From Planctomycetota bacterium (GTDB lineage Bacteria > Planctomycetota > UBA1135), in NCBI GenBank assembly GCA_029941685.1, contig JAPYTC010000006.1, forward strand, positions 1 through 32,269: a DNA stretch of 32,269 nt, given 5' to 3'. Numbering within the stretch: position 1 is the stretch's first letter; each line of letters opens with the position of its first letter. The translations under genes and the position numbers were made by a program. Shown here piece after piece: positions 1 through 9,263 of the stretch. The notes under the pieces are model-generated. The model saw only the letters and a program-made list of their open reading frames with translations, was not told the DNA's origin and searched no databases.

Positions 1-1
1 C

Positions 2-1687
2 TTAAAGACTCAGCTTACGGTATTTAGCCGCATTGGATTCGGGACCATCACCTGCTTCAAGGCGACGCTCTTCGAGCCATTCGGCATATTCGGAGTAGTT
101 GCCGAAGAAGAATTCTATTTCGCCATCACCTTCGAAAGCAAGGATATGCGTGCAAGTTCGATCGAGGAAGTAACGGTCGTGACTTACGATTAGCATGCAG
201 CCGGCGTAATGTTCAATGGCTTCTTCAAGAACTCGAGTTGTTGGCAGGTCGAGGTCGTTGGTCGGCTCGTCGAGAATAATTAAGTTACCACCCACACGTA
301 GCATTTTGGCTAATTGCACTCGGTTACGCTGACCACCCGATAAGTTTCCAACAATTTTTTCTTGGTCAGCCCCTTTGAAGTTGAATCGCGAGACGTAGGC
401 ACGCGACTGAATTTCTCCTGAGCCGAATGGCAAGAACTCTACACCCCCCGATATTTCTTCAAAAACAGTCTTGTCATCGGATAGTTCAGAGCGGCGTTGG
501 TCAACAAAACAAGCTTCGATTGTCGAGCCTTGAGTTATTGTGCCGTCATCGGCGCTTTCGAGCCCCACAATCATTTTCATCAATGTAGTCTTTCCGGCAC
601 CGTTTGGCCCAATTACCCCAATGATTGCTCCAGGAGGGATTTCGAAGCTGAGGTCTTTGATTAGGACTTGCTCGCCATAAGCCTTTTTAACGTGTACAAA
701 ATCAATAACTTTGTTGCCCAGACGAGGGCCAGCAGGAATCGCCAAGTCAATCAATTCAGGCCTGAGGTTTTGCTGCTCTTCTACAAGTTGATCGTAACGG
801 TTAAGTCGCGCTTTAGACTTAGTGCCTTTGGCTTTAGTATTACTGCGCACCCAGTCAAGCTCGGTTCTCAAGCGTTTGCGTCGCTTATCTTGCTGACGGC
901 CGCTTGTCGCTAATTCTTTTTCTTTTGCCTCGAGGTAATTCGAGTAGTTGCCCTTATACGGAGTCGCACGTCCTCGCTCGATTTCGAGCATCCAGTCAAC
1001 TACGTTGTCTAGGAAATAACGGTCGTGAGTAATGACAATCACTAGACCGCCATAGTTCGCCAAATGGTGTTCGAGCCAAGCAGTGGTCGCAGCATCAAGG
1101 TGGTTAGTTGGCTCGTCGAGCAGTAGGATGTCAGGCGATTCGATCAAGGTTTTACATAGAGCGACACGACGTGCTTCGCCACCAGACAATACACCACATT
1201 CTCGGTCCATCGGCGGTAGGTCGAGTGCGGTTGCTGAAATTTCTAGCAAGCGATCGACTTCCCACATGTTGTGCATGTCAATCTCGATTTGCAAACGGTC
1301 GAATTCGCTAGACAACTTTTCGAGCTCGTCGCCGCTAGCTTCACCCATCAGCGTGCATATCTCGTTGTAACGGTCGGTGATGGCATGAATGTGCGCAACG
1401 GATTCGTCTAGAACCTGCTTAACCGTTTTGTCAGCATCTAGCCCTGGTTCTTGGGAAACATAGCCAACCGATTTGCCATTCATTTGCAGTCGCTGGCCCT
1501 CGAATTCGCTATCGGCGCCGGCGAGAATGCGCAGCAGGGTGGTTTTGCCTGAACCATTGGCGCCAATCATGCCAATCTTGGCACCGCCGTAAAACGACAG
1601 CGTGATGTCATGCAGTATTTGAGTACGGTCATAAAACTTATTCAGTTTGATGACTTGCAGAACGTATTCTTTAGTGTTTTCGGCCAT
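2..1687 (-). CDS. ettA: ABC-F family ATPase, energy-dependent translational throttle protein EttA-like
   Basis: 561 aa complete ORF with two ABC domains: Walker A GANGSGKTT and GPNGAGKTT, signatures LSGGEARRVAL and LSGGQRNRVQL, LLLDEPTNHLD and IILDEPTNDLD; ABC-F linker between the domains; stop at the very edge of the window (2-4). Confidence 0.93.
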   Translation of the reverse strand: MAENTKEYVLQVIKLNKFYDRTQILHDITLSFYGGAKIGMIGANGSGKTTLLRILAGADSEFEGQRLQMNGKSVGYVSQEPGLDADKTVKQVLDESVAHIHAITDRYNEICTLMGEASGDELEKLSSEFDRLQIEIDMHNMWEVDRLLEISATALDLPPMDRECGVLSGGEARRVALCKTLIESPDILLLDEPTNHLDAATTAWLEHHLANYGGLVIVITHDRYFLDNVVDWMLEIERGRATPYKGNYSNYLEAKEKELATSGRQQDKRRKRLRTELDWVRSNTKAKGTKSKARLNRYDQLVEEQQNLRPELIDLAIPAGPRLGNKVIDFVHVKKAYGEQVLIKDLSFEIPPGAIIGVIGPNGAGKTTLMKMIVGLESADDGTITQGSTIEACFVDQRRSELSDDKTVFEEISGGVEFLPFGSGEIQSRAYVSRFNFKGADQEKIVGNLSGGQRNRVQLAKMLRVGGNLIILDEPTNDLDLPTTRVLEEAIEHYAGCMLIVSHDRYFLDRTCTHILAFEGDGEIEFFFGNYSEYAEWLEERRLEAGDGPESNAAKYRKLSL

Positions 1688-1728
1688 GATTGCAGCATAT
1701 TCTACCCAAGCTAAAACACTTGCGGGGA

Positions 1729-2160
1729 CTATACTTCAAAAAAAGCGTCGTCAGTTTCTTTAATCTGTTTGGCGATTTCGTTGGCGCTGATAATTGGCGT
1801 ATCGACGTTGCTGCCAGGACAGAAGTCTAAGACTTGGGTCTGATACACCTCTTTGGATGCCATAACTTCTTCCCAGAATGGCCAGGTGCGACATTGGGTC
1901 GGCTTGACGTGATGCACTATGCACTTGTTGTCATGCAAAAAAATGCAGTGACCATCGACAAATCGTAAAAAGAACTTCCCATCGTTTTCGCGTAAGGCGT
2001 AGTGCCGTGTGAAGGTCGCTAACGACATCTTGAATTCTTTGGCTAAGAGTCGGCGTTCGTGCTGACTGACGTAAACATAAGCGACATCATCGCGCGCATT
2101 GCAACATTTCCCGCATTGTGTGCATGAAAAGGCAACTCCGTTCTTCCACCATTTATTCAT
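1729..2160 (-). CDS. YkgJ-family cysteine cluster (Fe/Zn-chelating) protein
   Basis: N-terminal FSCTQCGKCCNARDDVAYV and later CIVHHVKPTQCRTWPFW, typical of the YkgJ/CxxCxxCC family; AAGGA upstream of the ATG. Confidence 0.82.
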   Translation of the reverse strand: MNKWWKNGVAFSCTQCGKCCNARDDVAYVYVSQHERRLLAKEFKMSLATFTRHYALRENDGKFFLRFVDGHCIFLHDNKCIVHHVKPTQCRTWPFWEEVMASKEVYQTQVLDFCPGSNVDTPIISANEIAKQIKETDDAFFEV

Positions 2161-2178
2161 TTAGGGTATCCTTACAGT

Positions 2179-4062
2179 ATGCAAGTTCCCCTGGAGGTTA
2201 TGCTCGAGCGCGACCAATTGCAACAGGTGATAGAAATTACTAGTAATGTTGCGGTAGTCGGGCGTGGTCAAGACTGTGACATTCGTATAGACGACCCTCT
2301 TGCTTCACGCCACCATTGCCGCATAGAGATAGTCGGTGATCAGGTTTATGTCGTTGACTTAGATTCGCGAAACGGTAGCTGGGTCGGTGGGCAGCGAGTG
2401 CAGCGCCAGACCTTTTCTTTTGACGATGTATTGCGTATTGGTAGCACGACCCTACAGTTGCATGGTGGCATCGAGCAGCGACTCGATTCAGTCGAGTCTA
2501 CGCAAATGCAACAACTTTCGCGCGAGCAGCAATCTTTAAGTACTTTGATGTCGACGGTGAAAAATCTTCAATTGGAAGAACGCATCCCACAACTTTCGGC
2601 GATTGTTATCGATGCAGCGATTAGCTTGTGTCGTGCTGAACGTGGCTTCATGTTTTTGCTCGACGGCGACCAAGTGTCCTTTTCGACTGCCCGGAATTTT
2701 GCCCATGAGATAGTTGCTTCTCCAGAAGAAAAGTTTTCACAAACCCTAATCACTCGTGCTATTGATTCTGATAAGCCTGTTGTGATTGAAGACGCTCGGT
2801 CAGATAGTAAATTTTCTGGTGTAGAGTCGATATCTGATCTCGGACTTCGCTCGGTAGTGGCTGTTGCCTTGCGATTCCAAGGCGAAGTTCTTGGCGTGCT
2901 CGCGATAGACCATCGCTTGACTCGTGGTGCCTTTGGAGCAGGAGAAAGTGATATGTTGCAGTCTTTAGCGGTGATGTCGGCACTTAATTTTGCAAATCTG
3001 CAGCAACGAAAGGAATTGATTAACTTGCGTCGTCGCAATCTGTCCTTACAAAAATCTGCAGCCAACGGAGACGCCACAGTCATGAGCGAGTCGTTGCAAA
3101 CTCCGCAGTTCCCCGGAATGATAGGCAACTCGGTGGTTATGCGAAAATTGTTCAGCGATATGGATAAGGTCCTGTCCAGCGATGTTCCTGTCGTCATCGA
3201 AGGTGAAAGCGGTACTGGTAAAGAATTGGTGGCGCGTGCGTTGCATTTTCAATCGAAGAACGCCGCGGCACCATTTGTCGTCGAAAATTGTGGGGCATTA
3301 TCTGACACCTTGCTTGAATCAGAATTGTTCGGTCATGTCAAGGGTGCATTTACTGGTGCAACCCATGATCGCAACGGTCGTTTTGTCGAGGCCGATGGCG
3401 GCACTATTTTCCTCGACGAAGTCGCCGAAATGTCGGAGGCTATGCAAACCCGATTGTTACGTGTTTTACAAGAAGGCGAGTTACGCCCAATCGGTTCTGA
3501 TGAAGTCGTTAAGGTAAAGGTGCGAGTGATTGCTGCAACTCATCAAGATTTGTTACGCAATGTGCGCCGTGGGACTTTTCGCGAAGATTTGTATTACCGC
3601 CTTAAGGTTGTTGGCTTGCACGTCCCGCCATTGCGTGAGCGTAAAGGCGACATACCACACTTAGTCGAGTTTTTGATGCACCAAGTTGCCGAAGAATTAG
3701 GACGTGAAGCTCGTCCATTTACAGAAGAGGCTTTGGTCGCCCTGCAGGCATATTCATGGCCAGGTAACGTCCGCGAACTGCACAATGAAATGCAGCGCTT
3801 AAGCATTCTCGATCGTGGTGAGGTTCAGGCAAATGAATTGTCTACAGCGGTGGGTCAAACAGACGGTAGCGACAACATCTTCTTTGATGAGCGCGCCACA
3901 TTACCAGAACGAGTCAGAGCAGTAGAGATTCAAGCTATTTTGCAGATTCTTGAATTAGAGGGTGGTAATCGCAGTTCGGCCGCCCGCACTTTGGGTGTCT
4001 CGCGCTTTTCACTGTTACGAAAAATGGATAAGTACGAGATTGATGTCCCTGAAGAAGAATAA
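2179..4062 (+). CDS. Sigma-54-dependent transcriptional activator with N-terminal FHA and GAF domains
   Basis: FHA-like N-terminus (VVGRGQDCDIRIDDPLASRHHCRI..DLDSRNGSWVGG), GAF-like region, AAA+ core GESGTGKELVARALH, sigma54-contact GAFTGA, FLDEVAEM, C-terminal Fis-type HTH (GGNRSSAARTLGVSRFSLLRKM). Confidence 0.95.
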   Translation: MQVPLEVMLERDQLQQVIEITSNVAVVGRGQDCDIRIDDPLASRHHCRIEIVGDQVYVVDLDSRNGSWVGGQRVQRQTFSFDDVLRIGSTTLQLHGGIEQRLDSVESTQMQQLSREQQSLSTLMSTVKNLQLEERIPQLSAIVIDAAISLCRAERGFMFLLDGDQVSFSTARNFAHEIVASPEEKFSQTLITRAIDSDKPVVIEDARSDSKFSGVESISDLGLRSVVAVALRFQGEVLGVLAIDHRLTRGAFGAGESDMLQSLAVMSALNFANLQQRKELINLRRRNLSLQKSAANGDATVMSESLQTPQFPGMIGNSVVMRKLFSDMDKVLSSDVPVVIEGESGTGKELVARALHFQSKNAAAPFVVENCGALSDTLLESELFGHVKGAFTGATHDRNGRFVEADGGTIFLDEVAEMSEAMQTRLLRVLQEGELRPIGSDEVVKVKVRVIAATHQDLLRNVRRGTFREDLYYRLKVVGLHVPPLRERKGDIPHLVEFLMHQVAEELGREARPFTEEALVALQAYSWPGNVRELHNEMQRLSILDRGEVQANELSTAVGQTDGSDNIFFDERATLPERVRAVEIQAILQILELEGGNRSSAARTLGVSRFSLLRKMDKYEIDVPEEE

Positions 4063-6590
4063 TGGTTGAAGACGCGCAACACCGCTTGGCATCGAGTATG
4101 CCCGAAGGGATGACCTTGATACGCGCACTCGGTACGTCACCATTGTCAGAGGTCTTTTTGGTTCGCGACAAAGATGGATTGTTTTGCGCCCTTAAAGTGA
4201 TGCGCGCAAGTGTTGCAAAAGATCCGAGCATTGTCGCACGCTGGAATCGAGAGGCAGAAACGCTCACCTCTCTCTCGCACCCCAACTTGGTTCATTGTTT
4301 TGGCTCGTGTCTTGTTGACGGACGGCCAGGATTGATTCTCGAATATATTTCTGGCGGAACCATGCGCGAGCTTCTTGAAGAAGAACCGGTATCATGGGAA
4401 ACAGCATGTCGCTTTGGCATTCAGATATCGCGTGCACTCGACTATCTGCACCGCAATGGCGCCATCCATCGCGACGTCAAGCCGCATAATATTTTGATTC
4501 ACCCGCATCATGGTGCGGTGGTGGCTGACTTGGGATTAGTTTTGCGTGACGAAGATCCGACATTAACTCGCCACGGTGCGGCACTCGGCTCACCAGCTTA
4601 TATGAGTCCAGAGCAATCACGTAACCCATCCGATGTATGTGAGCAAACAGACATTTATTCCTTGGGCGCAACTCTTTACCACGCAATTACCGGACGTCCT
4701 CCTTTTGTTGGTAAAGGAGTCGGTGAGGTTATTCATCGGGTGTTGCACGAAAAACCAGAGCCCATTGGGCGGGAGGTTCCTGAAGCACTTAAACGAATCA
4801 TTGGAGTGTCGATGTCGAAGGATGAAGAGCAGCGTTACGACCGTGCGCGCAGTATGGGCACCGACCTCGGACGGGTGTTACTTGGCTACAAGCCGCGGCT
4901 GCGCACTTTGCGTACCGGCATCCAGTTGCGCAAGAGGGTGTATGTCACAGCTATAGTTTTAAGTATTGCGCTGTTGGGCTATTTTAACTTGCCATTGGCT
5001 TCTTCGCCTATTGATTCTGACGATGGGGAAGTAGTTCAAAAAGCTGTAGACAGCGCTGCTGACCAATCACCGCGAGTGTCTCCTCAGCAAATTGATTCCG
5101 CTGCTAACTCTGTAATTGATTTGCCGCTAACTACGGGCTTTGCTAAATGGGTCGCTAAAGACGCCGCAATTTTTTACAGCTATGTGCAAAGTCGCAAGCT
5201 GCATGCCGCCGAGACATTGTTGGCCGCAATAGAGTCGCGCAGTCCTGAGTCTCCAGCAACGGACTTTAGTGATGACAAGGAAAAGTGGTTGGCTGAGGCG
5301 CGGATACAAATTCGTGCTGCTGCCGAAGGATTGGCCGCCGTCGCCTTAAACTTGCTCGAACAAGCTAGTCTTGAAACACAAATAGATGCGGCCAAAGGTG
5401 TTTATGAGCAGGACAAGTTCGATTCGAAAGTAGCAAAACTTTGGCGGGCAGCTAACGTCGACATCGGGCAGTTGTCGGTAGCGGCAGGGCATCCTGATGT
5501 GCGAGCGAGACAGTTGATTGTTAAGCAGCGACTTGAAAACATTTTCCAGCAGGCAGCATTGCAAGGCAATAATAAGTTGCTTGACGAGATTGTTACGCGT
5601 ACCAGGCCTTTGTTGGAGGCCGGAGATTTTGTTGTAGTTCGTAAGCAGTTTGAATTATTGCCGCGTAATTTCGTAAGCAACGACATTCGCGCTCAGAGGT
5701 ATATTGAACAAGCATCGGCCCTGGAAAAAATACAGGCGCAGTTTGCGGGTTACCTGGCAGGAAAAGTCGGATTACAAGTCGAGTTCGCTGCCAAGAATCA
5801 AAGTCTTCTTATTGGTACATTGGCTGTCGACGAGCAACAAAGGTACTTTGTTGATTACCGTCAGCAAACGCGAGTTGCGTTAAATTTGCTCGATCTCGAA
5901 GCGCGCGCTTTGCTTAATATCTTGGGCGAGGAAAACCATTTTGAGTTGGCGCTACTACTACGTGCGCAGCGACTGCACGCTCAGTCGGTGACCACGATGC
6001 AATCTTTTGCCGGCGTTCAGCCAACATTAGCTCATTGGTGGTTGTCTGAGTGGCAGAAATATCAGGTAGATGAGCAACAGCCGCCGTCGGTGGTAGTCGA
6101 TGTGCACCGTCGAGTCGCTATAGCTCCAGCAAAGGTCGTGCGTTTGTTGCAGGGCAAATTCCCTGAGGCGAAAGTGACTTACGAAGACGAGTTGCTTGAG
6201 GTCCGATTTGATGGCTTCACAACCTCTGGTGACTTTCTATTAGACTTCGCTAGCGTTAACTCGCAATTAGTCGTGCAGGCATGGCAGCTTGATTTGTTGT
6301 GCCAATCTCCATCTTCGGTGCCCCAGTTATTGACGCTGCAAGACGAAATAATTTTCACAAAGGCCGGTGGCGTGCTTTCTTCTTCAGTGGAGGTGCAGGG
6401 CAATTATATGCACAACAAGGGGCTACGGGTTTCTTCGGCGGTACAAAGCATTGTGTGGCGCAATCAAGAATTATTGCTTGATGGCGTACGCCTTGCGCCG
6501 TGGAAAAGCGAGCAACGTCAGTTAAGCATTGCGAGCGACGACAACGTGCTTGCGGTTAGCCAGTTGGTCGTTTCCCTTAGGCTTGACTAA
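4062..6590 (+). CDS. Membrane-anchored Ser/Thr protein kinase with a large C-terminal region of unknown fold
   Basis: Kinase motifs CALKVM, HRDVKPHN, DLG (in place of DFG), GSPAYMSPEQ, TDIYSLGATLYHAITGRPPF; one predicted TM (VYVTAIVLSIALLGYFNLPLA); start codon overlaps the upstream stop (TAATG). Confidence 0.93.
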   Translation: MVEDAQHRLASSMPEGMTLIRALGTSPLSEVFLVRDKDGLFCALKVMRASVAKDPSIVARWNREAETLTSLSHPNLVHCFGSCLVDGRPGLILEYISGGTMRELLEEEPVSWETACRFGIQISRALDYLHRNGAIHRDVKPHNILIHPHHGAVVADLGLVLRDEDPTLTRHGAALGSPAYMSPEQSRNPSDVCEQTDIYSLGATLYHAITGRPPFVGKGVGEVIHRVLHEKPEPIGREVPEALKRIIGVSMSKDEEQRYDRARSMGTDLGRVLLGYKPRLRTLRTGIQLRKRVYVTAIVLSIALLGYFNLPLASSPIDSDDGEVVQKAVDSAADQSPRVSPQQIDSAANSVIDLPLTTGFAKWVAKDAAIFYSYVQSRKLHAAETLLAAIESRSPESPATDFSDDKEKWLAEARIQIRAAAEGLAAVALNLLEQASLETQIDAAKGVYEQDKFDSKVAKLWRAANVDIGQLSVAAGHPDVRARQLIVKQRLENIFQQAALQGNNKLLDEIVTRTRPLLEAGDFVVVRKQFELLPRNFVSNDIRAQRYIEQASALEKIQAQFAGYLAGKVGLQVEFAAKNQSLLIGTLAVDEQQRYFVDYRQQTRVALNLLDLEARALLNILGEENHFELALLLRAQRLHAQSVTTMQSFAGVQPTLAHWWLSEWQKYQVDEQQPPSVVVDVHRRVAIAPAKVVRLLQGKFPEAKVTYEDELLEVRFDGFTTSGDFLLDFASVNSQLVVQAWQLDLLCQSPSSVPQLLTLQDEIIFTKAGGVLSSSVEVQGNYMHNKGLRVSSAVQSIVWRNQELLLDGVRLAPWKSEQRQLSIASDDNVLAVSQLVVSLRLD

Positions 6591-7803
6591 GACTAGTCTT
6601 AGTTGGTAAACAAACTTTTAACATTAGGCATGAGCAGGCCATTAACACCGCAGTAATCAACAACAGATCATTAGCGCCCACACCTTTTATGAGTAGCCAT
6701 GGACGAAGAAGTGCTGTAGCGAGTATGAAGCCGAAATCAAGCATTTGATTTAGACCTAGCATCGAACCAATAGCATGTGGAGGAGTAATGAATTGCACTA
6801 AGCTGCGCAGCGGAATCAAATAAAACCCTGAGAAGAAACTTGCTACCGCAAGACTTAGCCAAATACTTAATGGCGAATGTCCGAAAACAGCGCAGCAATA
6901 CAAGCCCACAGCCATGCCGGCGCCACCAATGAGGGGCACTCGTTTAAAAATGTTTTTTTGAATCGAGCGCCCACAAATAAATGCACCCAGCCCCATGAAG
7001 ATGCTGAGGCTAGCGAGACCAATTGACCACATGCCTTTGCTCACTTCAACGATTCGGCTGCCATCATCAAGCGGAATTAAGAATTCATTCCAGGCAAGCA
7101 ATATCCAGCTACCACAGAGCCAGAATACGGCGTGTCCAATCATGGCACTGCACAGTCCGCGATACTGCTTGGCATAGCGCAAACCACTGACAAGCTTGAG
7201 CACAGGGTTGATTCTGAGGCGTTTCGTCTTGGCTTGTGAATGGACCGCAACAGAATCCATCTTGGTGGCCATCTTGGCACCGCCAATAGCAATTACTGCC
7301 ATTAGCACCCCGAGCAGCCACAACAAACTATCGGACAAGTGTCCGGCACAACCCGTACCAAGCAAAATTCCGAAAAGCACCGAACTCTGAAATATCCCAT
7401 TGGCGTTAGTCAATTTTTCGCCGTCGCGATAGTCACGGATGGCGCCATATTTCGCCGGTCCCAAAAAAGCAGATTGAGTGCCCATTAGTGCTACGGTAAT
7501 TAATAGGGCAGTGTTGCTTTGTAAAAAAAAACTGAGTGCTGCCAGCAACATAATCGCAGCTTCAATATATTTGCAATGGATAATTATTTTACGTTTTGAA
7601 TAACGATCGGCAAGGTCACCTGCGAAAGCAGCAAAGAAGAAAAATGGTGCCGAGAACAATGCCTGAGCCCAAGACTGCATTGCTGGAAATGTACTGGCGA
7701 GGCCGACCGCAATGAGTAGCACGCTTTGCTTAAATAAATTGTCGTTAAAGACCGTTAAGAATTGAGTAGTAACTAGGTGTTTAAAACTACGGACGTTATC
7801 CAT
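6577..7803 (-). CDS. MFS transporter, LplT-like (putative lysophospholipid transporter)
   Basis: Multi-TM protein beginning MDNVRSFKHLVTTQFLTVFNDNLFKQSVLLIAVG, resembling LplT-type MFS N-termini. Start placed at the internal ATG (7803), giving an 8-nt overlap with the upstream gene; the ORF track extends to 7833. Confidence 0.8.
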   Translation of the reverse strand: MDNVRSFKHLVTTQFLTVFNDNLFKQSVLLIAVGLASTFPAMQSWAQALFSAPFFFFAAFAGDLADRYSKRKIIIHCKYIEAAIMLLAALSFFLQSNTALLITVALMGTQSAFLGPAKYGAIRDYRDGEKLTNANGIFQSSVLFGILLGTGCAGHLSDSLLWLLGVLMAVIAIGGAKMATKMDSVAVHSQAKTKRLRINPVLKLVSGLRYAKQYRGLCSAMIGHAVFWLCGSWILLAWNEFLIPLDDGSRIVEVSKGMWSIGLASLSIFMGLGAFICGRSIQKNIFKRVPLIGGAGMAVGLYCCAVFGHSPLSIWLSLAVASFFSGFYLIPLRSLVQFITPPHAIGSMLGLNQMLDFGFILATALLRPWLLIKGVGANDLLLITAVLMACSCLMLKVCLPTKTSLSQA

Positions 7804-8371
7804 CGTGGCTAAACGTTTGGTTGATACTAGCAATTAAATTCTTGCGCTGGCTATCACTCACAAACTCAAATGCAGTAGCGTCGGTAATGAGTTGTGTTGC
7901 TGTGGCGCCATGTCTTTTACAGGCGCGCACGTGTGAAAGAGCTTGCTGGTGACAATTGCCGAGACTTAGCATTAAGATGCTAGCCATTTCTCGTTCAATT
8001 AGTGAATAGCTCGAATTGGCGAATACATCGCCATAGGCGTGATTCAGCACCCACTGGTGCGTAGTGGGGTCGGTGCTTTGGAGGTGGGCTAGCACCGCAT
8101 CGGCGTCGTCACCATAAACATCTCTGAAAGGTCTCTCACCATCAGTGCCGCTGCTTGCAACTAAATCGCAGTTGAAAGGGACCAATAAGTTGAGGCTACG
8201 AATTAATTTTGGGACACCGCAGAAGAGGTGACATAACCGCAGTGCGTCAAGTAATGCAATCTCAGAGTAATCGCTACGCAGTTGTTTGCCAATTGCAAGT
8301 AGCGCTTCGTTGTCATCGTTGTGAATTGCAGCTCCGAGCTTGGCGGCCAAGAAATATTTGGTGTTATTCAT
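7796..8371 (-). CDS. Carboxymuconolactone decarboxylase/AhpD-like protein (distant)
   Basis: 191 aa; the segment YGDVFANSSYSLIEREMASILMLSLGNCHQQALSHVRACKRHGATATQLITDA follows the CMD/AhpD helical pattern (lsxrErexaxla-xxxxxxxxxHxxaxxxxGatxxei). No canonical CxxC seen. Confidence 0.55.
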   Translation of the reverse strand: MNNTKYFLAAKLGAAIHNDDNEALLAIGKQLRSDYSEIALLDALRLCHLFCGVPKLIRSLNLLVPFNCDLVASSGTDGERPFRDVYGDDADAVLAHLQSTDPTTHQWVLNHAYGDVFANSSYSLIEREMASILMLSLGNCHQQALSHVRACKRHGATATQLITDATAFEFVSDSQRKNLIASINQTFSHDG

Positions 8372-9203
8372 TAATCCATAGAATTTCTTGTCGAGCAGCG
8401 GTGAAGTCTCCTTTTTGTGCGCGGCACTCTAGTTGTGGTGGAGCAAACAGCACAATCGTTGAGCCCATTTCGAAACAACCCATGTCAACGCCCTTGGATA
8501 GGCTGATTGGCGGGTCGTAAGTGCGCACTGAATGTTGCCACGGGCTTGCTCCAAGTGAATCGTCAAATCCGAATTTCATGCCGCCCACATTTAAAGCGCC
8601 CACATAAAGCAATGCAAAAGGCTGTTGTCGCTTATCAAGACAGTGCAACAAGATACGTCTGTTGGTTTGCATGACACGCATCGATCGCCGAATAAGACTA
8701 GGGTCTACCGGTTGCAAATCTCCGGGCTCGGTGACCGCTTTGACAATTTGCATGTCGCACGGAGCGTGATAGCGGTGATAGTTATACGGCGCAAGATAAA
8801 TTTGCAAGGCCTGGTAACCGTTGTAATCTTCTGCGCGGCCACCTGGCAGTATTTCGTCAATAGAATATGGAGTGCCTTTAAGAATTAACGACAGTTCTGG
8901 CGAGACCTTAGCATGCTCAATCAAGCAACCGTCTGCGGGTGACAGCCAATGCTCGTCTTCAACAATTGGACGACTGCCGGAGGGCAATTTTCGGGTGAAC
9001 AGGTCAAGGAATGTGGCGAATTCTTGAAGATCGCATGGAATCGTGTCTTCGCCAATGCCTAAAGATCTGATGACGCGACCCCATAGTTTGCGGCGCAGAA
9101 ACTTAGGAATGCGCCAACGGCAAATGGCACCCACTGCGCGAGACATTGCGACTCGCGGAAAAGCAGGGATGGTGAAAAGAGAGCGGACTTCCATTTTTGG
9201 CAA
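8364..9203 (-). CDS. psd: Phosphatidylserine decarboxylase (pyruvoyl-dependent)
   Basis: WLSPADGCL, YNGYQALQIYLAPYNYHRYHAPCD, VGALNVGGM, and the self-cleavage motif FEMGSTIVLF (MGST variant of LGST). Confidence 0.93.
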   Translation of the reverse strand: MPKMEVRSLFTIPAFPRVAMSRAVGAICRWRIPKFLRRKLWGRVIRSLGIGEDTIPCDLQEFATFLDLFTRKLPSGSRPIVEDEHWLSPADGCLIEHAKVSPELSLILKGTPYSIDEILPGGRAEDYNGYQALQIYLAPYNYHRYHAPCDMQIVKAVTEPGDLQPVDPSLIRRSMRVMQTNRRILLHCLDKRQQPFALLYVGALNVGGMKFGFDDSLGASPWQHSVRTYDPPISLSKGVDMGCFEMGSTIVLFAPPQLECRAQKGDFTAARQEILWINE

Positions 9204-9244
9204 GCTTTAGTGTAACGAGGTTAAATGTGAAGCAAAAGAGAAGA

Positions 9245-9250
9245 TATACT
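9245..9250 (+). promoter_or_regulatory. Possible -10 box (TATACT) for glmU
   Basis: TATACT 14 nt upstream of the glmU ATG in the 60-nt divergent psd/glmU gap; -35 element not convincing. Confidence 0.3.
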
Positions 9251-9263
9251 CACAGTCGAAATC

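Noticed and set aside
668-1370. Plus-strand ORFs (81, 95, 67 aa) inside ettA
   Set aside because: Antisense to a well-supported ABC-F gene; no independent support.
2568-3197. 209 aa minus-strand ORF antisense to the sigma54 activator
   Set aside because: The opposite strand encodes a clear FHA/GAF/AAA+ protein; the antisense translation has low-complexity composition and no motif.
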